A stretch of 64,000 bases of DNA from Levilactobacillus enshiensis. Its GTDB lineage: Bacteria; Bacillota; Bacilli; Lactobacillales; Lactobacillaceae. Numbering within the stretch: the first letter of the stretch is position 1; every line of letters starts with the position of its first letter. The stretch is taken from NCBI RefSeq assembly GCF_007115095.1, contig NZ_SULH01000001.1, positions 353,409 to 417,408 on the forward strand. The letters run 5' to 3'. Below, in pieces: positions 46,148-54,837 of the stretch. Under the pieces are notes generated by a model. It was not told the origin of the DNA and did no database searches. It saw only the letters and a program-made list of their open reading frames with translations. A program made the position numbers and the translations under genes.

Positions 46148-47668
46148 ATGGCAAAATTAAACTTATATAACGAACAACGATTTGATGTCCGGCCACGCTT
46201 GTTTGGGTCATTCCTTGAGCACATGGGGACGGTCATCTATACAGGAATTTACGAACCCAGTCACCCTTCAGCAACTCCTGAGGGGTTTCGGGGAGACGTA
46301 CTAAAGCTTGTGCGCGCACTCGGCGTGAAAACGCTACGCTATCCGGGTGGTAACTATACGTCTAGTTATCATTGGGAAGATACGATTGGCGATAAGGCAA
46401 CACGGCCAAGGCGAATGAATATTGCCTGGCAGTCACTTGAAACCAATCAGTTTGGTCTGCATGAATTCTTCCAATGGATACAGCAGGCTAATGTGGACAA
46501 TCCAATTTTAACGGTTAATTTAGGGACTCGTGGAATCGATGATGCTCTCCATGAATTAGAGTATGTGAATGGAAAGTATGATACCGATTGGGCTAATTTA
46601 AGACGGCAGAATGGACACGAAGAACCGTACGGGGTTAAGTACTGGTGCCTGGGTAATGAATTAGACGGTCCTTGGCAAGTTGCTAGTAAAACACCTGAGG
46701 AGTATGGTTTGCTCGCTAATGAAGCGTCTAAGGCAATGAAACTGATGGATCCAGATATCGAAACCATTTTGGTTGGAAGCTCAACGCCACGGTTGAATAC
46801 CTATCCGTCGTGGGACTTCAAAGTGTTAATGGAAGCTTATGATAACGTTGACTATATCGCGATGCATAACTATGTGGATCGTGATCAGTCTGAAAATTTA
46901 GATCAAGAATCACTTCGCGAGTCTGATGATTTACCGACTTATTTGGCTCGTTCTCGCGAGTTTGACAAGCAGATTGAAGAAGTGGCTACGATTGCTGATG
47001 CGGTTAAAGCACTGAAGCACAGTGATAAGACCATGAAGATTTCGTTCGATGAATGGAATGTTCATCACTTTTCACAGAAAAAGTCCCAGCCATGGGGAGA
47101 ACATAATCCCGTTGACTGGTGCTACTTTGATTTAGCAGATACGTTGTTATTCGGTTCTATGGCATTAGCCATTCTTAGGCATGGTGATCGGGTTAAATTG
47201 TCATGTCAGGCGTTGTTGGTCAACACGATTCCATTGATTTTAACGGATGAAGGTGGCAAGGCGTGGGCCAATCCGACCTACTATGTCCTGCAATCAATCC
47301 TGCAAAACTTGTCGGAAACATCAACGGTGGTGGCGTCTTCGTTAACGGATAGCCAAAACTATTCGACAAAACGGTATCAAGATGTTCCAGTAATTGATCA
47401 GGTTGTGATGGATACTGGTTCGGCATACGTTATTTTTGCGGTTAACCGTGGAGAAAAGACACAATCCATTTCAGTGACATTGCCAGCTACAATTAAGAGT
47501 GGGCACATGGCGCATATAGTAGGTGAATTAGGTGATAAGAATACGCGTGAACATCCAGAAACGCTAACTTTACAGCCGTGTGATGATCTGACCGTTGAGG
47601 TTGGTAGCAAGGCGCAAACGGCAACGCTATCAGGGTACTCATGGAACGTCTTAACCTTCGATTACTAA
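46148..47668 (+). CDS. Alpha-L-arabinofuranosidase, GH51 (paralogue 3)
   Basis: 506 residues, cytosolic. GH51 barrel with acid/base Glu171 in WCLGNELDG and nucleophile Glu302 in ISFDEWNVH; RYPGGNYTSSYHWED is conserved. Closest by eye to paralogue 1 (shared WEDTIG-like, TNQFGLHEF and NLGTRGIDDA segments). Last gene of the ABC transporter unit, so its substrate is probably what the transporter delivers. GAGG precedes the ATG, and a terminator follows. Some C-terminal glycine-rich sandwich residues differ, so specificity need not be the same. Confidence 0.94.
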   Translation: MAKLNLYNEQRFDVRPRLFGSFLEHMGTVIYTGIYEPSHPSATPEGFRGDVLKLVRALGVKTLRYPGGNYTSSYHWEDTIGDKATRPRRMNIAWQSLETNQFGLHEFFQWIQQANVDNPILTVNLGTRGIDDALHELEYVNGKYDTDWANLRRQNGHEEPYGVKYWCLGNELDGPWQVASKTPEEYGLLANEASKAMKLMDPDIETILVGSSTPRLNTYPSWDFKVLMEAYDNVDYIAMHNYVDRDQSENLDQESLRESDDLPTYLARSREFDKQIEEVATIADAVKALKHSDKTMKISFDEWNVHHFSQKKSQPWGEHNPVDWCYFDLADTLLFGSMALAILRHGDRVKLSCQALLVNTIPLILTDEGGKAWANPTYYVLQSILQNLSETSTVVASSLTDSQNYSTKRYQDVPVIDQVVMDTGSAYVIFAVNRGEKTQSISVTLPATIKSGHMAHIVGELGDKNTREHPETLTLQPCDDLTVEVGSKAQTATLSGYSWNVLTFDY

Positions 47669-47723
47669 AGCGTTCTTTGACAGGGCCACTTAACGGCATG
47701 TAAGAACACAATTGAAAAACTTT

Positions 47724-47760
47724 AGGGATCTAATTCGCTTATGAATTAGATTCCTTTTGT
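47724..47760 (+). terminator. Terminator after the transporter/GH51 unit
   Basis: AGGGATCTAATTC (47724-47736) pairs with GAATTAGATTCCT (47743-47755), followed by TTT. Confidence 0.85.
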
Positions 47761-47820
47761 TTTAAGTGGCTAACAAATTGCGTTAACTATGTTGGCGACC
47801 GTAAGACTTTTGATTCATAT

Positions 47821-47869
47821 TTAGCTAAGGAATGGATTAGCTAAATACTTGTAAATGAAAACGCTGTCA
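47821..47869 (+). promoter_or_regulatory. Control region of AraR-like gene 1: twin palindromes and cre
   Basis: TTAGCTAA, itself a palindrome, occurs at 47821-47828 and 47837-47844, centres 16 bp apart. A perfect cre TGAAAACGCTGTCA follows at 47856-47869. Confidence 0.6.
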
Positions 47870-47911
47870 AAGACTGGCTATGGATGAATAGGGGTAATGG
47901 TGAGGTGTAAT

Positions 47912-48982
47912 ATGGAAAATAAATATCAAAAGGTTAAGGATGGACTTAAACAGGATATTATTTCAGGAAAGTTTTTGGTAAATGAAAAGCTACCGACTGA
48001 ATCGGAGTTAATGGACCGCTATCAAGTGAGTCGATATACTGTTCGGCGGGCCGTTGGTGATTTGGAAAGCGATCATTTTATTTATCGGATTCAAGGTGGG
48101 GGGATGTTTGTTCAGGATTGGCACAAGGATTGGTCAGCTCCTGATACAAAGTTGATTGGTGTGATTACGACGCACATTGCAGACTATATCTTTCCCAATA
48201 TTATTGCTGGAATTGATCAAGTTCTCTCTAAAGCAGGCTATTCTATTTTAATTAGTAATACACATGACAATCATGCTAATGAACGCCAATCTTTAATTAA
48301 TATGTTGGATAGTCGAGTAGCGGGATTAATTGTTGAGCCAACGCAAAGTGCATTACCCAATCCTAATCAGGACCTTTACCATGAGATTAAAGATGATGAG
48401 TTGCCACTGCTCTTTATTAATTCATACTATCCAAGTATGAACGTCCCGTATGTTAATACCAATGATGCTGCGGCTGAGCAGAAAATGGTCGACTATTTGT
48501 TGGAACAAGGCCATCAAAGTATACTTGGGATTTTTCAAGTGGATGATCTTCAAGGCGTAGATCGAATGAACGGTTTTGTTCGCGCTTATCAGCAGCGGCC
48601 AGAATTGTCCTATATGAGTAATATCATTATGTATCAGTCTGGCGACACGTCTCAAAAATTATTTGAACGGATTTCAAGTTATCTTAATCAAGATGATGCA
48701 CCGACAGCAATTGCTTGCTACAATGATCAGCTTGCGATTGAGGTTATTGATTTCTTGAAATCAAAAAAACTAAAAGTGCCAACGGATATCTCAGTGGTGG
48801 GGTTTGATAATTATCGTATGGGCGAGTACCTAACGCCTAGTCTGACGACCTTAAATCATGAGAAGGAGCGGATGGGAACTGATGCGGGGGACATGTTGAT
48901 TAAACTGCTTAACCATGAGCCTGTTACATCGATTACGTATCAGCCAGAAATTGTTAAGCGAAATTCGGTTAGTCAGCGTTAG
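47912..48982 (+). CDS. AraR-type repressor 1 (GntR DNA-binding domain, LacI ligand domain)
   Basis: 356 residues. N-terminal GntR-type winged helix (about 1-70: KYQKVKDGLKQDIISGKF, then LPTESELMDRYQVSRYTVRRAV and the wing FIYRIQGGGMFV). C-terminal LacI/GalR periplasmic-binding-like domain (LIGVITTHIADYIFPNIIAGI, IACYNDQLAIEVIDFL, ISVVGFDNYRMGEY). This fusion is diagnostic of AraR, which represses arabinose genes until L-arabinose binds. Start ATG 47912 rather than 47897: GAGG lies 6 bases before. A near-duplicate follows at 49356. Its coding bases are visibly more AT-rich than those of the second copy. Confidence 0.9.
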   Translation: MENKYQKVKDGLKQDIISGKFLVNEKLPTESELMDRYQVSRYTVRRAVGDLESDHFIYRIQGGGMFVQDWHKDWSAPDTKLIGVITTHIADYIFPNIIAGIDQVLSKAGYSILISNTHDNHANERQSLINMLDSRVAGLIVEPTQSALPNPNQDLYHEIKDDELPLLFINSYYPSMNVPYVNTNDAAAEQKMVDYLLEQGHQSILGIFQVDDLQGVDRMNGFVRAYQQRPELSYMSNIIMYQSGDTSQKLFERISSYLNQDDAPTAIACYNDQLAIEVIDFLKSKKLKVPTDISVVGFDNYRMGEYLTPSLTTLNHEKERMGTDAGDMLIKLLNHEPVTSITYQPEIVKRNSVSQR

Positions 48983-49305
48983 ACTGTACATAGTGAGGAG
49001 CGGTAAGTCGAGGTGGGAAATTGCTGTCTAGACGGACGCTTCTTTTTATTAAAGTAAGGTAGTTAATCAATTTTTTTAGTGGGTAGCATGCTATTTTTTA
49101 ATAGATAGTAGGGTAATTTTTACTTTTCTAAGAAAATGTGGTTTACACAATTAACGGTGAAGGCAGTCCTGTTTGAATAGAAGCTGATTTCTTTTTTTAA
49201 AAGTTATCTGGTCAGTAAACGGTTGCAAAAAGGTTACTTATTTAATTGAACGAACCCAAATTAAAATAAATTATATAATAAATTTGTTTATTTAAAGAAT
49301 TTATT
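48983..49305. other. AT-rich intergenic spacer between AraR-like genes
   Basis: No gene. AT-rich, especially 49240-49305. A weak AGCG/CGCT pairing near 48997-49050 ends in TTTTT and may terminate gene 1. No TTAGCTAA repeats are found here. Confidence 0.4.
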
Positions 49306-49319
49306 TGTAAACGTTCTCA
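49306..49319 (+). promoter_or_regulatory. cre upstream of AraR-like gene 2
   Basis: TGTAAACGTTCTCA matches the CcpA consensus at all fixed positions. Confidence 0.7.
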
Positions 49320-49355
49320 AAAACCGGTAGAATTAGGTCATCGGTGAGGTGCAAT

Positions 49356-50435
49356 ATGGAAAATAAATATCAAAAAGTCAAAGATGGCTTAAAAGAAGAT
49401 ATCATATCTGGTAAGTATCAGGTCAATGAAAAATTACCAACGGAATCAGAATTGATGAAGCAATATTCTGTCAGTCGCTATACGGTGCGCCGGGCAGTGG
49501 GCGATCTCGAGAGTGATCATTTTATCTACCGGATTCAGGGTGGGGGAATGTTCGTTCAGGATTGGCATAAGGATTGGTCGACACCGGCCGATACTAAGCT
49601 GATTGGGGTCATCACGACCCACATCGCGGACTACATTTTTCCCAACATCATTTCAGGAATTGATCAGGTGTTGTCACAAGCCGGCTATTCCATTCTGCTC
49701 AGTAACACTCACAACAACCATGAGAAGGAACGCAAGAGCCTGATCAGCATGCTGGACAGCAAAGTGGCTGGATTGATCGTTGAACCGACGCAAAGTGCGT
49801 TACCCAACCCCAATCAGGATCTCTACCAAGAAATCAAAGACGATGAGTTGCCCACGTTATTTATCAATGCGCACTACCCATCCCTTGATTTTCCTTATGT
49901 GGATACCAATGATCTAACCGCGGAACAAGAAATGGTGGATTACCTGTTTGACTTAGGTCACCAGAGCATTCTTGGCATCTTCCAAGTTGACGATATCCAA
50001 GGCGTCGACCGGATGAACGGGTTTGTGCGGGCTTACCAGCAACGCCCAGAACTGTCCTACATGAGCAACATCATCATGTACCAGTCCGGCGAAGAGTCTG
50101 GCAAATTATTCGAGCGCATTGCCAACTACCTGAAACAGACTGATGCGCCAACTGCCATTGCCTGCTATAACGATCAGTTGGCCATTGAAGTCATCGACTT
50201 CTTGAAATCACAAGACTTACGGGTCCCAGAAGACATCTCAGTGGTTGGATTCGACAACTACAAGATGGGTGAATACTTCACGCCTAGTCTGACGACCTTG
50301 AACCATGAGAAGGAACGCATGGGGGCGGATGCCGCCAACTTGCTGATCAAGATGCTCAATCACGAGAGTATCGAATCAATCACGTATCAAACGTCCATTG
50401 TGGAACGGAACTCAGCAATTCAGTTGAAAAAATAA
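49356..50435 (+). CDS. AraR-type repressor 2 (paralogue of the preceding gene)
   Basis: 359 residues, the same GntR plus LacI architecture. The DNA-binding region differs from copy 1 at only a few positions (KEDIISGKYQV for KQDIISGKFLV; KQYSV for DRYQV), so the recognised operator is probably the same or close. The ligand domain is also highly similar (GVDRMNGFVRAYQQRPELSY is identical). Third-codon positions are clearly more GC-rich here. ATG 49356 follows GAGG by a normal spacing; the frame opens at 49344. The shared bidirectional terminator lies downstream. Confidence 0.9.
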   Translation: MENKYQKVKDGLKEDIISGKYQVNEKLPTESELMKQYSVSRYTVRRAVGDLESDHFIYRIQGGGMFVQDWHKDWSTPADTKLIGVITTHIADYIFPNIISGIDQVLSQAGYSILLSNTHNNHEKERKSLISMLDSKVAGLIVEPTQSALPNPNQDLYQEIKDDELPTLFINAHYPSLDFPYVDTNDLTAEQEMVDYLFDLGHQSILGIFQVDDIQGVDRMNGFVRAYQQRPELSYMSNIIMYQSGEESGKLFERIANYLKQTDAPTAIACYNDQLAIEVIDFLKSQDLRVPEDISVVGFDNYKMGEYFTPSLTTLNHEKERMGADAANLLIKMLNHESIESITYQTSIVERNSAIQLKK

Positions 50436-50462
50436 TTGATTTCTACTGATGCAGTGGAAAGT

Positions 50463-50507
50463 AAAACGGACTGGAAGTGGCTAAAAATGCCAATTCCGGT
50501 CCGTTTT
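50463..50507. terminator. Bidirectional terminator between AraR-like gene 2 and the GPH gene
   Basis: AAAACGGACTGGAA (50463-50476) pairs with TTCCGGTCCGTTTT (50494-50507) with one wobble-type mismatch. T run on one side and A run on the other. Confidence 0.85.
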
Positions 50508-50558
50508 GATGTTCAAGATAAAGGTAATGCTAGACGTGATATCATCAGTCAGTTTTGA

Positions 50559-51974
50559 TTAGTCAGTCGCACTTTCCTTAGCCTGGGCATGTCGTTCAGC
50601 TAAGTCTTCAGTAACTACAGGTTCGTGGTGTTCCCACTTACGGTAGAAGACCATGATGATCAGACTGATCGCGTAAATAATAACGGGCACCCAGATGAAG
50701 GTGAAACTAATTGAGCTCAAGCTACCTGCGGATTGCGTTGCCTTAGCGGCGGAGAACCCAAAGGCCGCCATAATCTTAGCAGCGATGAAGGAACCAATCC
50801 CAGCGCCCATTTGAATACAGAAGGACGCGCCCATCGCGGTCAGTAGTCCGTTGGCTCGAATACCGCTCTTCCATTCACCAAAGTCGACAGTGTCACCGAC
50901 CATGGCGAAGAACATGGTGCAGGCAGATCCGGATCCGATACATGCCAGAATCCAGCCAATCAAAGCTGAGGTCACGTTGCCGCCAGCTAAGCCCATCCAG
51001 ATTTGACCGACCATGGTCAAGGCCAGCATGAAGACGGTCGTTCCCCATTTGTGCATAAACTTAACGAAGAAGGGAACGGAAGCCATCCCGATGATTTGAA
51101 TGATCGAGAACCCGTTGAAGAATGAAATCAATGCTTTGTTATCCAGGTTATACTGGAAGTAGTAAGGCAAAGCGGCGTTTCTGGCGGAGTAGGCCGTCCA
51201 GTAGATCAGGTTAGCCGCCACGATTAACATCCATGGCCAGTTACCCTTAGTCGCTTTGAAGCTTTCCTTGATCGTGATGATCTCGTCGCTCTCGATGTTC
51301 TTTTCACGCATGTCCAAGAACCCAATCATCAGTAAGATGAAGGCAATCACGGCGTAGATTCCAACGGCGATGGACCAGCCGCGTTGGTCGTTACCTTTAC
51401 CCACGGCACTTGCTAACGGCATGATGAAGGTGACGGCAAAGAAGTTCCCGACGTTGCCCAAGACCAGTCGAATCGAGTTGGCGGACATCCGGTCATCGGA
51501 GTTCGAGGTCAGGTTAGGCAAGACGGACGTAATGGGCGTCGACATTGCCGTGTAGGCTAATTCAGCCAAGATGTACATCCCACCAGCGTAGACGATTTTT
51601 GCCGTCCCACTCAGTGCTGGCGTGGTAAATAGTAACCAGATAAAGATACTGAAGGGCAAAGCCATCCACAAGAACCAAGGCCGACTTTTCCCATACTTGC
51701 TATGCGTGTGGTCAACTAAGACCCCCATGACTGGTGCACCGATAGCATCGATGACCCGTCCCAGTAAGAGCAGGGAACCAGCAGTCCCCACGCCCAGGCC
51801 AAAGACGTTGGTGAAGAAGTATAACATGTAAGAGCCGACGATACAGTAGAGTAAGTTTCCCGCCATATCTGTAAAGCCATAGGTCACTTTCCGGTGGAAG
51901 GGTAACCGGTCGTTCTTTAGTAGCGCTTGCGCTGCCGCAACGTTATGGTCCGATTGTTGTGCATTAGAACTCAT
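50559..51974 (-). CDS. GPH-family sugar:cation symporter (probable arabinoside importer)
   Basis: 471 residues, about 12 membrane segments. Family motifs include YGFTDMAGNLLYCIVGSYMLYF, RVIDAIGAPVMGVLVDHTHSKYGKSRPW, and SVLPNLTSNSDDRMSANSIR. Similar to the transporter at 56394 (GPVIDA/RILDAFDAP, DHTHTRWGQSRPYF). AGGAG precedes the ATG at about 51980. It is the third gene of a minus-strand unit after GH127 and a 64-aa membrane protein, so a beta-arabinofuranoside substrate is inferred. The C-terminal 20 residues form an acidic cytosolic tail. Confidence 0.9.
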   Translation of the reverse strand: MSSNAQQSDHNVAAAQALLKNDRLPFHRKVTYGFTDMAGNLLYCIVGSYMLYFFTNVFGLGVGTAGSLLLLGRVIDAIGAPVMGVLVDHTHSKYGKSRPWFLWMALPFSIFIWLLFTTPALSGTAKIVYAGGMYILAELAYTAMSTPITSVLPNLTSNSDDRMSANSIRLVLGNVGNFFAVTFIMPLASAVGKGNDQRGWSIAVGIYAVIAFILLMIGFLDMREKNIESDEIITIKESFKATKGNWPWMLIVAANLIYWTAYSARNAALPYYFQYNLDNKALISFFNGFSIIQIIGMASVPFFVKFMHKWGTTVFMLALTMVGQIWMGLAGGNVTSALIGWILACIGSGSACTMFFAMVGDTVDFGEWKSGIRANGLLTAMGASFCIQMGAGIGSFIAAKIMAAFGFSAAKATQSAGSLSSISFTFIWVPVIIYAISLIIMVFYRKWEHHEPVVTEDLAERHAQAKESATD

Positions 51975-52111
51975 AACAAACTCCTCGCTTTCTGTTGTGT
52001 TTCTTTTTTAATGAGTTAAGAGCCGAAGCGTCATCCTGTTTAATGTTGCTGAACTTGACTGGTATTGGGACGTCACGTTCACCAAAGTTGAAACAGGAGC
52101 GTCATCAGCCC

Positions 52112-52306
52112 CTATTTATCCCGTTGCTTGCTGTCGTGGGACAGACTGATATAGGTCAATAGAAGAATGACGCCCGCGCCGGCAATGGTCCACAGGTTGT
52201 TTTCGATGTGATGATCGGCAACCTGCCACGCCAGATAGATTAAAATTAATTGTAGAATCCACGAAATCAGGGACTGACCCGCAAATAGTTTTGTCATAAA
52301 CTTCAA
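52112..52306 (-). CDS. Small two-span membrane protein linked to GH127 and GPH genes
   Basis: 64 residues. Two hydrophobic segments (SLISWILQLILIYLAWQVA and LWTIAGAGVILLLTYISL) flank a short polar turn, and the tail is charged (SHDSKQRDK). The frame opens at 52357, but TTG 52306 is chosen: GGAGG lies 8 bases before it, and the residues upstream have no ribosome site. I recognise no family. It sits between GH127 and GPH genes on the same strand, so a membrane accessory role beside the transporter is possible but unproved. Confidence 0.6.
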   Translation of the reverse strand: MKFMTKLFAGQSLISWILQLILIYLAWQVADHHIENNLWTIAGAGVILLLTYISLSHDSKQRDK

Positions 52307-52412
52307 CGCTCTCGCCTCCATTAACTTATGTGCTGAACACCCACGAGAGATGGGCAACAGAATTTTTATTCGGGTTATGTACCTTCACCCGCGTCATCAT
52401 GGGAGATGAAGG

Positions 52413-52419
52413 TCGTTAA
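52413..52419. repeat. Left flanking direct repeat of the complete element
   Basis: TCGTTAA directly abuts the left terminal inverted repeat and is repeated at 52854-52860. It has the form expected of a target-site duplication. Confidence 0.65.
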
Positions 52420-52853
52420 CTAAAGGTTGAAACTTCCAAAGCATGTTCTAGCAACAGTACAATAAAATTAGGCAACCTGGTGGTCCCTTCGCCTTACCGG
52501 TCGGCAGATATGGGCTGGATCGGTGCGAACACAACTTGAAGCCTCGAAAAATCCGAGTCTACAAGCTTGGTTTTCTACTAAGCCAGTAAGCAGTTCACTT
52601 ACTGACTAAGTAGAACGACGCGCCTGAGCCCATATCTGCCGACCTCTCGGCTTGCACTGTGTTCTCAGACAACACTGAGAATACCTATAACTGTCATTAA
52701 TACTTGAGGTAAAACACTAAGTAGCGGTGGCGTTTACAACTATTGTGATAAACCACAGTCAGTGCTGGAGTGCACCCAATTTAGACTAATTTAATGGTAC
52801 AGCTACTTCTCAAATACCAGAATGAGGCAGGTATTTCGTCTTTCAACCTTTAG
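52420..52853. mobile_element. MITE-like non-coding element, complete copy (434 bp)
   Basis: Bounded by perfect 13-bp terminal inverted repeats CTAAAGGTTGAAA (52420-52432) and TTTCAACCTTTAG (52841-52853), flanked by TCGTTAA direct repeats. No ORF of useful length inside. Internal palindromes: an 18-bp perfect pair at 52499-52516 and 52627-52644, and an imperfect 16-bp pair at 52575-52590 and 52598-52613. It lies just after the GH127 stop codon, inside the GH127-to-GPH transcript. Related copies are at 4957 and 57942. Confidence 0.75.
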
Positions 52854-52860
52854 TCGTTAA
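52854..52860. repeat. Right flanking direct repeat of the complete element
   Basis: TCGTTAA, identical to 52413-52419. Confidence 0.65.
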
Positions 52861-52866
52861 TCATAG

Positions 52867-54837
52867 TTAGGCATTTTCCTTATTTAGCCAAACACGCATT
52901 TGGCCGTCCGCACGGTTTGCCCAGGCATAGTAGGGAACTAGTGTCAGGTCGCTCGGTTGCCAAATCGTAGGTTGATAGTCGGCATAAAGATCGGTTGTCG
53001 CGGGTGTTTCCCGGACAGTTGCCTTAGCGGTGATCTCACCCACACCGTTCAGTAGGTCGGCGTCAAAATGGTAAGTCAAGTCGGCGTTGGCAGCTAAACG
53101 GTAGTTCCAAAGGTCGGCTGAATTGTCAGCTTGTTCCGCGCAGTAGATCATGGGTCCTCGTTGAATGGCGACTTTGCCGGCGTCACTAGCAACGGCAGGA
53201 TTAGCCTGAAGTTCACGAATACTGAAGTCCAGAGTCAGCTCAACGGTTAAATCTCCCGTGACATCGAGGTAAATGAACCCATTTTGGACGGGCCGAGTTT
53301 GTTCGGCGCCATCGACAATTAGTGTGAAGTTAGCCCGGGACCAGCTTGGAATCCGAATGCCCAGCTTGGTTTGGACACCATTGGGATTCTTGACCGTATA
53401 GTGAATGTGGTTGTCCCACGGGAAGTTGCTGGTTTGGTCGATCTCTAAGCCCTGCGCAAACCTTGCTTGGTTAGCAATGAACTGATGGGACAAAATAGCG
53501 TCACCCGTTACCGTGTAAATGTAGTGGTCGATGGAGGAGACTAACCGGGCAATGTTACTTGGACAGCAGGCACAGCCGAACCAATCCTGCCGGCGACTCA
53601 TGATGTGGGCCTTGGACGGGTTCTGTTGGAACTTTGGATCCGCCGTGAGTGGGTTCACGTAGAAGAAGTGTTTACCATCTAAGGAAATTCCACTCAGCGC
53701 ACCGTTAAATAATTCCTTTTCAATGATGTCACCAAATTCACCTTTGGCCTCGTTTTGCAGCATTTGCTGGGCAAAGAAGGTCAGACCAACTGAAGCACAG
53801 GTTTCGGCATACATGGTTTCGTTTGGCAGGTCGTAGTCGTAGGTAAAGGCTTCACCAATGTTGGTCGACCCAATGCCACCAGTGACGTACATGCGACGGT
53901 GAACAATGCTGTCCCACAGGCGGTCACAAGCAGCTTGCAGGTCTTTGTCACCGGTTAACCGAGCGACGTGGGCCATTCCTGTGCAGAGATAAACGACCCG
54001 CACGGCATGTCCTTTCGCGTCCTTTTGCGTCAGTAGGGATTGGTCAACTTGGTAATAGCTGTGGGTCACACCATGCATCCCGGGGATGATGTCGTTATCG
54101 ATGCCATCGGCCTTCAGTTGGCGGTCATAGAAGTCAGGATCGACGCCGCGGTTGACCAAGAAATAGTGGGCCAAGTCGAGATAGCGGTGCTCATGGGTGA
54201 CCTCAAAGAGCTTGGCGAGGGCCAATTCGATTTCGGGATGCCCGTCGGCGGCGTGAAGTTTGCCGGCTTGGGGACCAAAATTGGCGTCGATACAGTCGGC
54301 CATCTTGGTGGCAATCGTCAGCGCCTTTTCGTTGCCGGTAGCATGATGGTAGGCAACACCGGCCTCGATGTAGTGTCCCATGGTGTAGAGCTCGTGGCTT
54401 TGTTGTAACCGCTTAAATTTACGTTCTGGCGCATCAATCTGAAAGAAGGTTGAGAGGTAGCCGTCATCTTCTTGCGCAGCGGCAATTAAGTCGATCAGGT
54501 TGTCCGTCACGGTCTTCAAATCCGGGTTAGCCTGGTAGCTGAAGGAGTAAGCCGCGGCTTCCAACCATTTGTAAACATCGGTGTCTTGGAAGGGAAAGCC
54601 AAAGTGGTGTCCGGTCATCTGACCAGCGGCAATCTTCAGGTTGGCAACGGCGTGACTGTTCTTGGAGTCGGGGTTGTCGCCCCCCTTTTCATCGGTAATG
54701 TTAATATCGGCTTCGTCATTCATGACCGCCCATTGGTAGGGAAGTACTTCCTTAACGATGAGTTGGCGATACTTGTTCCAGAAGTCAGACGTGATGGTCA
54801 CCTTCGGGGTGGCGGTAGTTAACGTTGATTCAGTCAA
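52867..54837 (-). CDS. Beta-L-arabinofuranosidase, GH127 (DUF1680, HypBA1 type)
   Basis: 656 residues, cytosolic. An (alpha/alpha)6 barrel with flanking beta-sandwiches. The key motif WFGCACCPSNIARLVSSI carries the conserved cysteine pair: in HypBA1 one cysteine is the nucleophile and both help bind zinc. TYDYDLPNETMYAETCASVGL contains the conserved Glu and third Cys region. HypBA1 removes beta-1,2-linked L-arabinofuranose from arabino-disaccharides such as those on extensins. First gene of the minus-strand GH127, small protein, GPH unit. Length and motif are family-normal; substrate remains inferred. Confidence 0.9.
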   Translation of the reverse strand: MTESTLTTATPKVTITSDFWNKYRQLIVKEVLPYQWAVMNDEADINITDEKGGDNPDSKNSHAVANLKIAAGQMTGHHFGFPFQDTDVYKWLEAAAYSFSYQANPDLKTVTDNLIDLIAAAQEDDGYLSTFFQIDAPERKFKRLQQSHELYTMGHYIEAGVAYHHATGNEKALTIATKMADCIDANFGPQAGKLHAADGHPEIELALAKLFEVTHEHRYLDLAHYFLVNRGVDPDFYDRQLKADGIDNDIIPGMHGVTHSYYQVDQSLLTQKDAKGHAVRVVYLCTGMAHVARLTGDKDLQAACDRLWDSIVHRRMYVTGGIGSTNIGEAFTYDYDLPNETMYAETCASVGLTFFAQQMLQNEAKGEFGDIIEKELFNGALSGISLDGKHFFYVNPLTADPKFQQNPSKAHIMSRRQDWFGCACCPSNIARLVSSIDHYIYTVTGDAILSHQFIANQARFAQGLEIDQTSNFPWDNHIHYTVKNPNGVQTKLGIRIPSWSRANFTLIVDGAEQTRPVQNGFIYLDVTGDLTVELTLDFSIRELQANPAVASDAGKVAIQRGPMIYCAEQADNSADLWNYRLAANADLTYHFDADLLNGVGEITAKATVRETPATTDLYADYQPTIWQPSDLTLVPYYAWANRADGQMRVWLNKENA

